From JAVBQG01 sp031549185 (GTDB taxonomy: Bacteria; Synergistota; Synergistia; Synergistales; Synergistaceae), in contig JAVBQG010000068.1 in the NCBI GenBank assembly GCA_031549185.1, positions 1 to 35,570 on the forward strand: a stretch of 35,570 bases of DNA, given 5' to 3'. The notes under the pieces were generated by a model. It was not told the DNA's origin. It saw only the letters and a list, made by a program, of their open reading frames with translations, and did not search any database. Shown here in pieces: positions 16,405-23,550 of this stretch; position 1 is the first letter of the stretch, and every line of letters starts with the position of its first letter. A program made the position numbers and the translations under genes.

Positions 16405-16432
16405 TCGGCGTACGAAGTGAGCCGAGGGGGAA
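16401..16432. repeat. CCCCTCGGC hairpin, single arm of the 26738-type element
   Basis: CCCCTCGGC and GCCGAGGGG (9-bp stem) enclose GTACGAAGTGA. Read on the minus strand it runs CCCCCTCGGCT, then ACTTCGTACGCCGA, nearly identical to the outer arm of the element at 26738. It directly abuts the GTAGGG-type copy and ends 11 bases after the chemoreceptor stop on the minus strand, where it may act as a terminator. Confidence 0.6.
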
Positions 16433-16443
16433 GCTTTTATGCG

Positions 16444-18207
16444 CTATCCCTTCAGCGCCAGGCGCTGCGGGGCCTGTTTCGCTCCGTCCGTCCGGAAGAA
16501 GGCGAGCAGCTCCTGCAGATCGCCCGAGAGCTTCGACAAACCTTCGGCGCCTAGCGCCACCCTCTCCGCGGCGGCAGCCACGTCGCCCACGCTGTGGCGG
16601 ATGTTGTCGCCCGCCTGCGCCGTGCCGCCGATGCGAGTGGCCATGTTCTGAATGGTCTCCGCGATCTCCTCGCTGGAGGCGGCCTGCTGCTCCGCAACCG
16701 CAGCGAGGTCCTGCGTCGCGTTCGCAATGTCGCGCAGGAAATTGATCATGCTCTCGATCGTCGCCTCCGTCTCGCGCGAAAAAGCCTTCGCGTCGTCGGA
16801 AGTTTTGGCGTTTTCCAAAGCCATCGAGACGACCTGGTCGAGCTCGCCCGTGATCGTGGATGCCAGTTCGGCGATGCTCCTGGCGGCGACGTTGCTGTCC
16901 TCGGCCAGTTTGCGGACCTCCTCCGCCACGACCGCGAAACCGCGGCCGGCCTCCCCGGCGCGCGCCGCCTCAATGGCCGCGTTCAGCGCCAGCAGGTTCG
17001 TCTGGTCGGCAATGCCGCCGATCTGCGCGACGAAGCCCTGGATTTGGCGTGCCCTCGTACCCAGGTCCTGCACGGATTTCGCCGCTTCCGACGCGTTGCG
17101 CGCGACGCCATCGATGCCGTCCACGGCGCGGCGCACCGCGCCCATACCGTCTTCCCCTGCGCTCATGGCCTGATCGACCATGCGGGCGATGTCCGTACCG
17201 CGCTCGGCCGTCGCCTGGGCGCCCGCCGCCACCTCCTCGACCGACGCGTTGACCTCTTCGCCCGACGCTGCGAGCGAGTTCAGGTTTGTCCCCATCTCCT
17301 CCACGTTCGAGCGGAACTCCTCCACGGAGGCGTTGGTCTCCTCGGCGAGCGCGGAGAACTCGTGCGCGGTCTCGGAGATGTCGTTGCCCGCCGCCTTCAC
17401 CGACAGAATAACGTGGCCCAGATTGTCCGACATATCCTGCAAACTGCCGCCTATCCGCGCGATCTCGTCCTTGCCGTGGGACTCGAAGGACGTGCCGAGG
17501 TCGCCGGTCGCGAAGAGAGAGATGCTCTTCTGCATTCTGACGAGCGGCCCCGTGATAACCCGCGCGATGACCACCGCCAGCGCAATGCCGATCAAAGCGG
17601 ATACGATCGAGATGGTGACGAGACCGATCGTGCCCTTGCCGATCTCCTCGTTCACCCTTTCGTTGGCCTTCTCCGACTGATCGATGAGCAGTTTCGTATA
17701 TTTGCCCGTCAGCGCGGTAAATTCGTCGTCGGCCCTAGCCATGTCACCGCCCTCGGAAAGGCGCTCCAGCATTTTATCGGTGTTCATTCCACCGTTTGCC
17801 GCCGCTATCACCTCGTTCTGGTTGGCAGTCACCCTGGCGCGAAGCTCCTTGAACTGCGGCAACATCTGCTTTTCCGCGTCCGACAACTCCGTGCTCTCAT
17901 ACTTGGCCATCAACGTGTCGACCTGCGCCCTGCTATCCGCCAGAGCCCGCTCCAGGTTGTTTCTCTCGCGCTCGGACCTGGTGACGAGGGTCTCCAGCGT
18001 CAGTCGCTGGTTTTCGACCAACAAGGCCTTTATGTCCAGCATCGTGATCGCGGGAATGATGTTGTTTGCGTAGGCATCGTCGTTTATGGCGTCGTTCTTC
18101 TTGATCACCCGGTAGCCCGCCGCCGAGACCACCACGAAAAGGATCAACATAATGACGACAAGCGAGAGAATCTTGAACGTTGTATTGAAATTTTTAAACC
18201 ACTGCAT
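16444..18207 (-). CDS. Methyl-accepting chemotaxis protein
   Basis: A 587-residue transmembrane chemoreceptor. First membrane helix about residues 12-32, a periplasmic helical ligand domain of the four-helix-bundle (4HB) type (about 33-190), second membrane helix (about 190-212, VSALIGIALAVVIARVITGP), HAMP (about 210-265), then the long coiled-coil signalling domain. The kinase-control tip lies near residues 385-430 and contains GIADQTNLLALNAAIEAARA. Alanine/glutamate heptads for methylation flank it. There is no CheR-tethering pentapeptide at the end. ATG 18207 (MQWFKNFN) has AGGGAGG 9 bases upstream; ATG 18213 is only 3 bases away, and the frame upstream of that is non-coding. The first 35 residues closely match those of the neighbouring receptor-like protein, so the two are duplicates. 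Confidence 0.93.
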   Translation of the reverse strand: MQWFKNFNTTFKILSLVVIMLILFVVVSAAGYRVIKKNDAINDDAYANNIIPAITMLDIKALLVENQRLTLETLVTRSERERNNLERALADSRAQVDTLMAKYESTELSDAEKQMLPQFKELRARVTANQNEVIAAANGGMNTDKMLERLSEGGDMARADDEFTALTGKYTKLLIDQSEKANERVNEEIGKGTIGLVTISIVSALIGIALAVVIARVITGPLVRMQKSISLFATGDLGTSFESHGKDEIARIGGSLQDMSDNLGHVILSVKAAGNDISETAHEFSALAEETNASVEEFRSNVEEMGTNLNSLAASGEEVNASVEEVAAGAQATAERGTDIARMVDQAMSAGEDGMGAVRRAVDGIDGVARNASEAAKSVQDLGTRARQIQGFVAQIGGIADQTNLLALNAAIEAARAGEAGRGFAVVAEEVRKLAEDSNVAARSIAELASTITGELDQVVSMALENAKTSDDAKAFSRETEATIESMINFLRDIANATQDLAAVAEQQAASSEEIAETIQNMATRIGGTAQAGDNIRHSVGDVAAAAERVALGAEGLSKLSGDLQELLAFFRTDGAKQAPQRLALKG

Positions 18208-18254
18208 AAGCATCGCCTCCCTAAAATTTTTCCGACAGTAACAGTCTACTCCTG

Positions 18255-18282
18255 ATTTTATGGGAAAAAAAGTAATTGTAAA
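18255..18282 (-). promoter_or_regulatory. promoter of the chemoreceptor gene
   Basis: Minus strand: TTTACA (18282-18277), 16-base spacer, TAAAAT (18260-18255). Both boxes match five of six consensus bases. It starts transcription about 40 bases upstream of the ATG. The receptor-like paralogue has the same arrangement. Confidence 0.55.
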
Positions 18283-18416
18283 CAGGGCGGGGGCGTTTGA
18301 ACGGTTTAGCAACAGAATCGGCCAATGTTTTTTTATTTCCCTTGGAGAAATGTTTGTTTTTATTTTTTGATCGACTCTTTTTGAAGTACAGAAGGGTTGC
18401 GTTGTCACATTTTCAT

Positions 18417-18526
18417 TCTTTTGACCCCTCTTCCCGAAGGGAGAGGAGAAAGAAAGCCACAAAAGATACGGCGTCAGGATGATCGTCGCAAAATTTCTCT
18501 CCCCTCGGGAAGAGAGGTCAAAAGAG
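18417..18526. repeat. 110-base inverted-repeat element between the two receptor genes
   Basis: The ends TCTTTTGACCCCTCTTCCCG (18417-18436) and CGGGAAGAGAGGTCAAAAGA (18506-18525) are inverted repeats with one mismatch, and the repeat continues inward (GGGAGAGGAGAAA against TTTCTCTCCCCT). The 40-base interior shows no gene. The rest of this 340-base gap holds the chemoreceptor promoter (18255-18282) and AT-rich sequence. It lies 21 bases past the stop of the receptor-like gene. Confidence 0.75.
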
Positions 18527-18547
18527 TATCTGAAGCTGGTCGCCGCG

Positions 18548-19810
18548 TCACTGCGCGGCAGAGAATATTTTCCCGGAACCCTTCGCAGCAATCAGGCCAT
18601 CGGCCTGCCACTCCTTCGCAAACCGGGGCCCCTGGTCGGCTGTCTCGAAAAATGCGAGCGTCCTCTCCAAATCGCAGGAGAAGCGGAAGAGGTCCCCGGA
18701 TCCCTTGGAGAGATATTCGGTGACGGCCGCGGTTTCGAGTATGTTGTGTCGCATCCTCTCCCCCGACCTGGCCACCTCGTTTGCCTTTTGCAACATCTTC
18801 CTGACCGCGGCGGCGACCTCTTTCGCCCTCTCGTCGCTCTCGCCCAGCATGTTGTGGATCTCCACGCCCAGCGACACCACCTGGCTCAAATGCACTTTCA
18901 TGTCGTCGGCGTTGACCTGCAATTCGCCCGCCGAAACGCTGCTCTCCTTCACAAGCACCGTAAACTCGCGCGCCATTCCCGACATCTCGCGGCTCGCCTG
19001 CCTGGCAGAGGCGACGACACGCTGCAGGTTGCCAGCCATCTCCCTGAGGTTCTGTCCCATCTGCGCGATCTCGTCGGGGCCGTCCAGCTCGACCTCGCAG
19101 TCGAAAGCCCCTCGCGAAAACGCGGAGACGGCCTCCCCCATCCTCTTCATCGGCGTCGTAATGGAGCGGGCGATCAGGACGGCGAGCGAGATCCCGAACA
19201 CCACGGCAGCAAAAGAGATGATCGCGATGTGCATGGCTCCGGCATTCGCGATCCGCGCCGTATGATTGATATGGTAGTCGGCCATCCGAACGAGGAAATT
19301 CGTGAACCTGTCCGCCGTGGCGAGATAGGCGTCCTCGAGTCGCGAGATATCCCCGCCTTCCGCCAGGCGTCGGGCGATATCCCTCCTGCTCCCGCCCTCC
19401 CCGATAGCAGTAAATACCTCTTCCTGCTTCCGGAATACATCCTCGCGCAGCTTACTCAGCTCAACCGCACATTGTTTCTCCGCATTTGAAAAGTTGCCGG
19501 ACATATAAACCGTGGAGAGCATTTCGATTTTTTTTCGATTGTTACGGATACGTTTGATAATCTCGGGGCTTTCGTCGTAAGAGTTGAGCGGCAGCACGGA
19601 GAGGAGGTGGCGATTTTCGGTTGCGATGACCTTTGCGTCGAGAGCGCTCATGGCCGGTGTTACAAAATTACTGTGCAGGTTGGCGAGCCTTTTCGTGGTT
19701 TTATTGTAACTAAAATACCCGGCCAGAGAGATGGCACTCAGAAAGACGAGCAGGACCGCGACGAGCGAAAGGATTTTAAAAGTTGTGTTCGCATTCTTGA
19801 ACAACCGCAC
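18548..19810 (-). CDS. Chemoreceptor-like membrane protein lacking the kinase-control tip
   Basis: A 420-residue paralogue of the adjacent chemoreceptor. The N-terminus MRLFKNANTTFKILSLVAVL mirrors MQWFKNFNTTFKILSLVVIM. A 4HB-like periplasmic domain, second membrane helix (about 190-212) and HAMP (about 213-265) follow. After HAMP only about 150 residues of helix remain and the Gln-Thr-Asn-Leu-Leu-Ala-Leu-Asn tip that contacts CheA and CheW is absent. The last part (LFRFSCDLERTLAFFETAD) still resembles the end of the paralogue (LSGDLQELLAFFRTDG), so the loss looks internal rather than a truncation. The frame is open throughout, so it may be a working non-signalling partner rather than a pseudogene. 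The GTG start has GGAGGG about 8 bases upstream. Confidence 0.8.
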   Translation of the reverse strand: MRLFKNANTTFKILSLVAVLLVFLSAISLAGYFSYNKTTKRLANLHSNFVTPAMSALDAKVIATENRHLLSVLPLNSYDESPEIIKRIRNNRKKIEMLSTVYMSGNFSNAEKQCAVELSKLREDVFRKQEEVFTAIGEGGSRRDIARRLAEGGDISRLEDAYLATADRFTNFLVRMADYHINHTARIANAGAMHIAIISFAAVVFGISLAVLIARSITTPMKRMGEAVSAFSRGAFDCEVELDGPDEIAQMGQNLREMAGNLQRVVASARQASREMSGMAREFTVLVKESSVSAGELQVNADDMKVHLSQVVSLGVEIHNMLGESDERAKEVAAAVRKMLQKANEVARSGERMRHNILETAAVTEYLSKGSGDLFRFSCDLERTLAFFETADQGPRFAKEWQADGLIAAKGSGKIFSAAQ

Positions 19811-19853
19811 CGCCGATCCCTCCCCGAAAAACGCTGCGAATTAGCCGGGGATT

Positions 19854-19882
19854 ATTCTATAGAACCGACGAATTCTTGTAAA
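19854..19882 (-). promoter_or_regulatory. promoter of the receptor-like gene
   Basis: Minus strand: TTTACA (19882-19877), 17-base spacer, TAGAAT (19859-19854). Both boxes are near consensus. The start codon is about 40 bases downstream. The 204-base gap to htpX is otherwise AT-rich without a further feature. Confidence 0.55.
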
Positions 19883-20014
19883 ACGACGACAAATACGATA
19901 AAAAATATTAAAAACAAAAGCAATGGCATTGATGCCGCGGATGCGACATTCAGGGGCCGAACTATCCATTGTCTTTATTTGCAAAAACGGCCCGAAAGTT
20001 ATTTTTTTGCCTTT

Positions 20015-20953
20015 TTACCTGATACCGTAAATCTCTTTGATCGAGGCGATTCGCTCGGAGATCAGAGGGTGGGTGCTGAAAATCGAACTGTGCTCGCGGC
20101 CGTAGACCTTCTCGGGGTTCGCGAAGAAGATGTGCTGCGTGCCGCTGCTGGCGGACTCGATGAGCGCGCTCGTGCCAAGCGAGATCTTGGTGAGCGCGGA
20201 GATCATCGCCTGCGGATTGCGCGTGATCTTGACCGCGCCGGTATCGGCCATATACTCGCGCGAGCGGCTGGCCATCGTCTGTAGCAGGAGGGCGAAGATC
20301 GGCGAGAGGACGATAAAGAGAAGGCAGACGGCAAAGATGGCCGCTTGCGCCTGCCCGCCGGCCTTGCCGCCGCCGGACGAGCTCCTGCGCCCGCCGCGGA
20401 AACCGAAGCGGAACGAATTCAGGACGAGGTCGCGCACGATCAGTACGGCGCCGACAGTGACGGCGAGCAGCGTGGAGAAGCGAATGTCGTAGTTGCCCAC
20501 GTGCGTCATCTCGTGCGCCATGACGGCCTGCAGCTCGTCACGGTCGAGCTTCTCCATCAGGCCGGAGGTGATCGCGACGGACGCGTGCTCGGGATCGCGC
20601 CCGGTGGCGAACGCGTTCATGCCCTCGTCCTCGATCACGAAGACGGCGGGCATCGGCAGGCCGGTGGCGATGCAGAGCTCCTCCAGCACGTTGTTCAAGA
20701 CGGGATAGTTGTGCCGCTCCACGGGGATGGCGCGCAGCGACGACAGCACCATCGAGTCGCCGTAAAACCACGCGACCGCGAAATAAACCGAGATGAACGC
20801 GACGCAACCCGCCGACGTCTCCCACACATAATCGCCGCCGAGCAGCACGTGGGCCATGGCCGCGCCGATGGTTCCCACCAGCACGACCAGCAGCACCAGA
20901 ACCACCACGCTGTCCCGGCGGTTTGCGCTTATGGTTTCGTCGAAAGAGGCCAT
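20015..20953 (-). CDS. htpX: HtpX-like M48 membrane metalloprotease
   Basis: A 312-residue inner-membrane zinc protease. Two N-terminal membrane segments (about 15-36 and 45-65), the zinc motif HEMTH (about residue 145, in AVMAHEMTHVGNYD), two further membrane segments, and the third zinc ligand Glu in SREYMADTGAV. A Ser/Gly-rich loop (GGRRSSSGGGKAGG) precedes the fourth segment, as is usual for the HtpX-LemA type. Such proteins are involved in membrane protein quality control. It lies 18 bases after lemA on the same strand, the common lemA-htpX pairing, so both are one operon. The Shine-Dalgarno sequence (GAGAG) is weak, consistent with coupling to lemA. Confidence 0.92.
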   Translation of the reverse strand: MASFDETISANRRDSVVVLVLLVVLVGTIGAAMAHVLLGGDYVWETSAGCVAFISVYFAVAWFYGDSMVLSSLRAIPVERHNYPVLNNVLEELCIATGLPMPAVFVIEDEGMNAFATGRDPEHASVAITSGLMEKLDRDELQAVMAHEMTHVGNYDIRFSTLLAVTVGAVLIVRDLVLNSFRFGFRGGRRSSSGGGKAGGQAQAAIFAVCLLFIVLSPIFALLLQTMASRSREYMADTGAVKITRNPQAMISALTKISLGTSALIESASSGTQHIFFANPEKVYGREHSSIFSTHPLISERIASIKEIYGIR

Positions 20954-20971
20954 GCGTTGCGCTCTCGGTTT

Positions 20972-21535
20972 TTAGTTGAATTTGACCGCTACGGGCTCCC
21001 GCTCCGCGGCGTTCTCGTCGAGGTCCCACATCCGCCGCGGCTCCAGATGCAGGGCGCCCGCGACGACCGAGGCCGGGAAGATGCGGATGGCGATGTTGAA
21101 CTGCTTGACGACCTCGTTGTAATACTGGCGCGCGTAGGCGATGCGGTTCTCAGTCGAGGCGAGCTCCTCCTGCAGGCTCAGGAAATTCTGGTTGGCCTTC
21201 AGGTCGGGGTAGTTCTCGACGACCGCCAGCAGCGATCCGATCATCCGTGTGAGCTCGTTCTCCATGCCCATCACGTTCGCGCCGGCGGGCGCCTTGGTGA
21301 TCGAGGCCCGCAGCTCGGCGATACGCGTGAGCGTCGCGCTCTCGTGGGTCATGTAGCCCTTCGCCGTCTCCACGAGGTTGGGAATGAGGTCGTGACGACG
21401 CTTGAGCTGGATGTCGATCGCGCTCCACCCGTTGTCGACCTCCAACTGCTTCCGAATGAAACGGTTGTACGTAAAAATAACCCACACGATAATGGCGCCG
21501 ATCAGCACCAGCAAAACAAGACCGAGACCCGCCAT
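20972..21535 (-). CDS. lemA: LemA family protein
   Basis: A 187-residue protein with one N-terminal membrane helix (about 3-22, LVLLVLIGAIIVWVIFTYNR) and a long helical domain. NGWSAIDIQLKRRHDLIPNL and VVENYPDLKANQNFLSLQ, then ASTENRIAYARQYYNEVVKQFN, are the diagnostic LemA blocks. Its biochemical role is unknown; it co-occurs with HtpX-type proteases. ATG 21535 is preferred because GGAGGGGG is about 10 bases upstream; the frame extends to 21658 but the added part is not LemA-like. First gene of the lemA-htpX operon. Confidence 0.94.
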   Translation of the reverse strand: MAGLGLVLLVLIGAIIVWVIFTYNRFIRKQLEVDNGWSAIDIQLKRRHDLIPNLVETAKGYMTHESATLTRIAELRASITKAPAGANVMGMENELTRMIGSLLAVVENYPDLKANQNFLSLQEELASTENRIAYARQYYNEVVKQFNIAIRIFPASVVAGALHLEPRRMWDLDENAAEREPVAVKFN

Positions 21536-21630
21536 GATTGAGAATCCCCCTCCGATGAAAATATTTTTGTAAACGCGTTGCCTAGATTGTACGCGAAGAA
21601 GCAGGGAGGTCAATAGGTCCTGCGATGCGT

Positions 21631-22164
21631 TTACCCGGGCAGTACAAGTGCCGCGCAACCGGCTGCGATGAAGAGCAGGATCGGGTATTTTTTAAAGAGG
21701 GCGACCTTCGTGATCAACGGAACGCAGATGAAGAAGAGCGCGAGGATCCAAGGGCCGTTCGCGACCGTCGAGCGGATCGGGGGGACCATGGCGAGCGTCA
21801 GCAGCGCGGCCACCAGCGGCGCGATGGCCTTTTGAAGGACGGCCGCCCCCTCGGCGGACGCGCGCCCGACGAGGGCGAGCACCAGCGTTACGATCGCGAG
21901 CGGCGCGCCGACCAGCGCGGCGGTCGCGACGAGGGAGCCGACGAAGCCCCCCTGTTGATAGCCGACCAGCGTCGCCGCGTTGATGGCGATCGGCCCCGGC
22001 GTCACCTGCGCGAGCGCCAGAACCTGGCTGAAGCCCTCCGGCGTGAGCCAGTGCATCTTCTCCACGAGCTGGTGCTCGATCAGCGGCAGCGTCGAGAGGC
22101 CGCCTCCGAAGGCGCCGATGCCGACCTGCGCAAACGCGATCGCGAGCTGCAGCAGCTTCTCCAC
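21631..22164 (-). CDS. Chromate transporter family protein, second subunit
   Basis: A 177-residue, mostly hydrophobic membrane protein of the CHR family. The block FGGGLSTLPLIEHQLVEK, followed by LALAQVTPGPIAINAATLVGYQ, is the CHR signature. Short CHR proteins work as pairs of half-size subunits. Whether the substrate is chromate or another anion is not known, and many anaerobes carry this pair without chromate resistance. The gene starts with GTG directly after the upstream TAG (TAGGTG), so translation is coupled. Confidence 0.88.
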   Translation of the reverse strand: MEKLLQLAIAFAQVGIGAFGGGLSTLPLIEHQLVEKMHWLTPEGFSQVLALAQVTPGPIAINAATLVGYQQGGFVGSLVATAALVGAPLAIVTLVLALVGRASAEGAAVLQKAIAPLVAALLTLAMVPPIRSTVANGPWILALFFICVPLITKVALFKKYPILLFIAAGCAALVLPG

Positions 22165-22731
22165 CTACTTCTCCCCCTCCGGCGACCTCGGAACCCCCGG
22201 CACCCCTTTGAACTTGAATATCAGAAACTGAATCGCGAAGCCCCCGAGGAGCGCCAGCAGCGGATGCAAGCCGAGCCATGCGATCATCGCGATCAGCGCC
22301 GCGTAGGGGACGAGGTTCAACCAGCGCGACGAGAGGGTCCTGTGTACGTCGCGCACCACCATGGCCACAATCATGGCGGCGACGGCAGCCAGCACGCCCG
22401 CGAAGAATCTCGTCACCGAAGGATCGTCGAAGTGGCGCAGGATGATCGGCGACAGCAGCAGGATGATCAGAAAGGGCGGCAGGATCGCCCCCAGGATGCC
22501 GGCGAGCGCGCCCCGGAACCCGGCCAGGCGGCGCCCCAGCATGTAGGCCACAGACACGGCGATCGGCCCCGGCATCGCGACCGCGAAGTTGGAGATCTCG
22601 GCGATTTCGTCGTCGCCGAGCGTCCCCCGACGCTGCATCTCGAGCCGTACCATCCCCAGAATCGCGATCCCGCCGCCGAACGTCACCGCGCTGATCCGAA
22701 AGAAAAAGAGAAAGACCTCGAATGGAGTCAT
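22165..22731 (-). CDS. Chromate transporter family protein, first subunit
   Basis: A 188-residue CHR-family membrane protein with FGGGIAILGMVRLEMQRR and FAVAMPGPIAVSVAYMLGRR as the two family signatures, and about six hydrophobic helices. It pairs with the next gene to make one full transporter. ATG 22731 has GAGGAGG 6 bases upstream and gives MTPFEVFLFFFRISAVTFGGG; the longer frame to 22770 has no support. The C-terminus is hydrophilic (GVPRSPEGEK) and ends at the junction with the partner gene. Confidence 0.88.
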   Translation of the reverse strand: MTPFEVFLFFFRISAVTFGGGIAILGMVRLEMQRRGTLGDDEIAEISNFAVAMPGPIAVSVAYMLGRRLAGFRGALAGILGAILPPFLIILLLSPIILRHFDDPSVTRFFAGVLAAVAAMIVAMVVRDVHRTLSSRWLNLVPYAALIAMIAWLGLHPLLALLGGFAIQFLIFKFKGVPGVPRSPEGEK

Positions 22732-22922
22732 GTACCGTCCTCCTCGAACATAGCGCAATTGTACATTCAATCTTATTCAATCTTAACAGAGACGAGTGGG
22801 AAACGACAGCGGTTTTGCGCGGCGAAAATGCTATATAATTGTGAAAAGCTGACCGCGCGAATACGGCAGCTACGCCGCAGAGTCGCCGCGCGGGGAGATC
22901 GCTTGAACAAAGGGGGATATCG

Positions 22923-23357
22923 GTGTTTACGATCGAATACGCAAAACCCGAAGATATCGAGGATATTCTGGCAATCGACACCTACATACCGAGACGCGAG
23001 CTGGAGAAGAAATTGGCGACGCGCCCCGAAGAAATCTACGTGCTGAAAGAGGGCGGCACCACGGTTGGCGTGTTGCGCTACGGAATTTTCTGGGACTACA
23101 TTCCGTATACCTGTTTTCTCAACGTCTCGGAGAGCTGCCGGGGAAAGGGGTATGCGAAACAAGCCCTCCTGCACTGGGAGAAGGAGATGAAGCGAGCCGG
23201 CTGGCCTCTCGCGATGGCCTCCATCCCGAGCGACGACCCGGCGCAGCACTTCTACCGGCGGATGGGTTACAAGGACACGGGGTGCCTCGTCCTCGACCTC
23301 GAACCGTACGCGCAGCCGATGGAGATCTTCTTTATCAAGAGCCTCAAACAAAATTGA
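22923..23357 (+). CDS. GNAT family N-acetyltransferase
   Basis: A 144-residue acetyl-CoA-dependent acetyltransferase. The acetyl-CoA loop is CRGKGYAKQALLH (motif A, Arg-x-x-Gly-x-Gly/Ala), with the preceding strand YTCFLNV and the later ASIPSDDPAQHFYRRMGYKDTG (motif B, with the usual Phe-Tyr-x-x-x-Gly-Tyr). The acceptor substrate is unknown. The GTG start has GGGGG 7 bases upstream. A TATAAT at 22834-22839 may belong to its promoter, with a weak -35 region. It diverges from the chromate-transporter pair. Confidence 0.85.
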   Translation: MFTIEYAKPEDIEDILAIDTYIPRRELEKKLATRPEEIYVLKEGGTTVGVLRYGIFWDYIPYTCFLNVSESCRGKGYAKQALLHWEKEMKRAGWPLAMASIPSDDPAQHFYRRMGYKDTGCLVLDLEPYAQPMEIFFIKSLKQN

Positions 23358-23550
23358 AATCATGGCCTGAAGGGCGAGGCGTTAAAACCGGTAACGATTG
23401 CCAGCCGTTTCCCCGTATACGCCACAGCCAACCCTCGGCAGAATCACCATAACACACCCCAAACCACTGGCCCAGATTTTTGCTTCCTCACCCAACGAAA
23501 ATGATATACAATCGAAGCGGTTCAAAATATTCAAACAGGGAGGTCGTTTT

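Noticed and set aside
18208..18591. Extension of the chemoreceptor reading frame upstream of 18207
   Set aside because: It runs through the promoter and the inverted-repeat element; the AGGGAGG before 18207 fixes the start.
18548..19810. Pseudogene status of the short receptor-like gene
   Set aside because: The frame is intact, with a good promoter, ribosome-binding site and conserved ends; loss of the tip alone is not proof of decay.
22766..22785. Tandem ATTCAATCTT repeat upstream of the chromate-transporter pair
   Set aside because: Only two units of ten bases in an AT-rich gap; too little to support a function.
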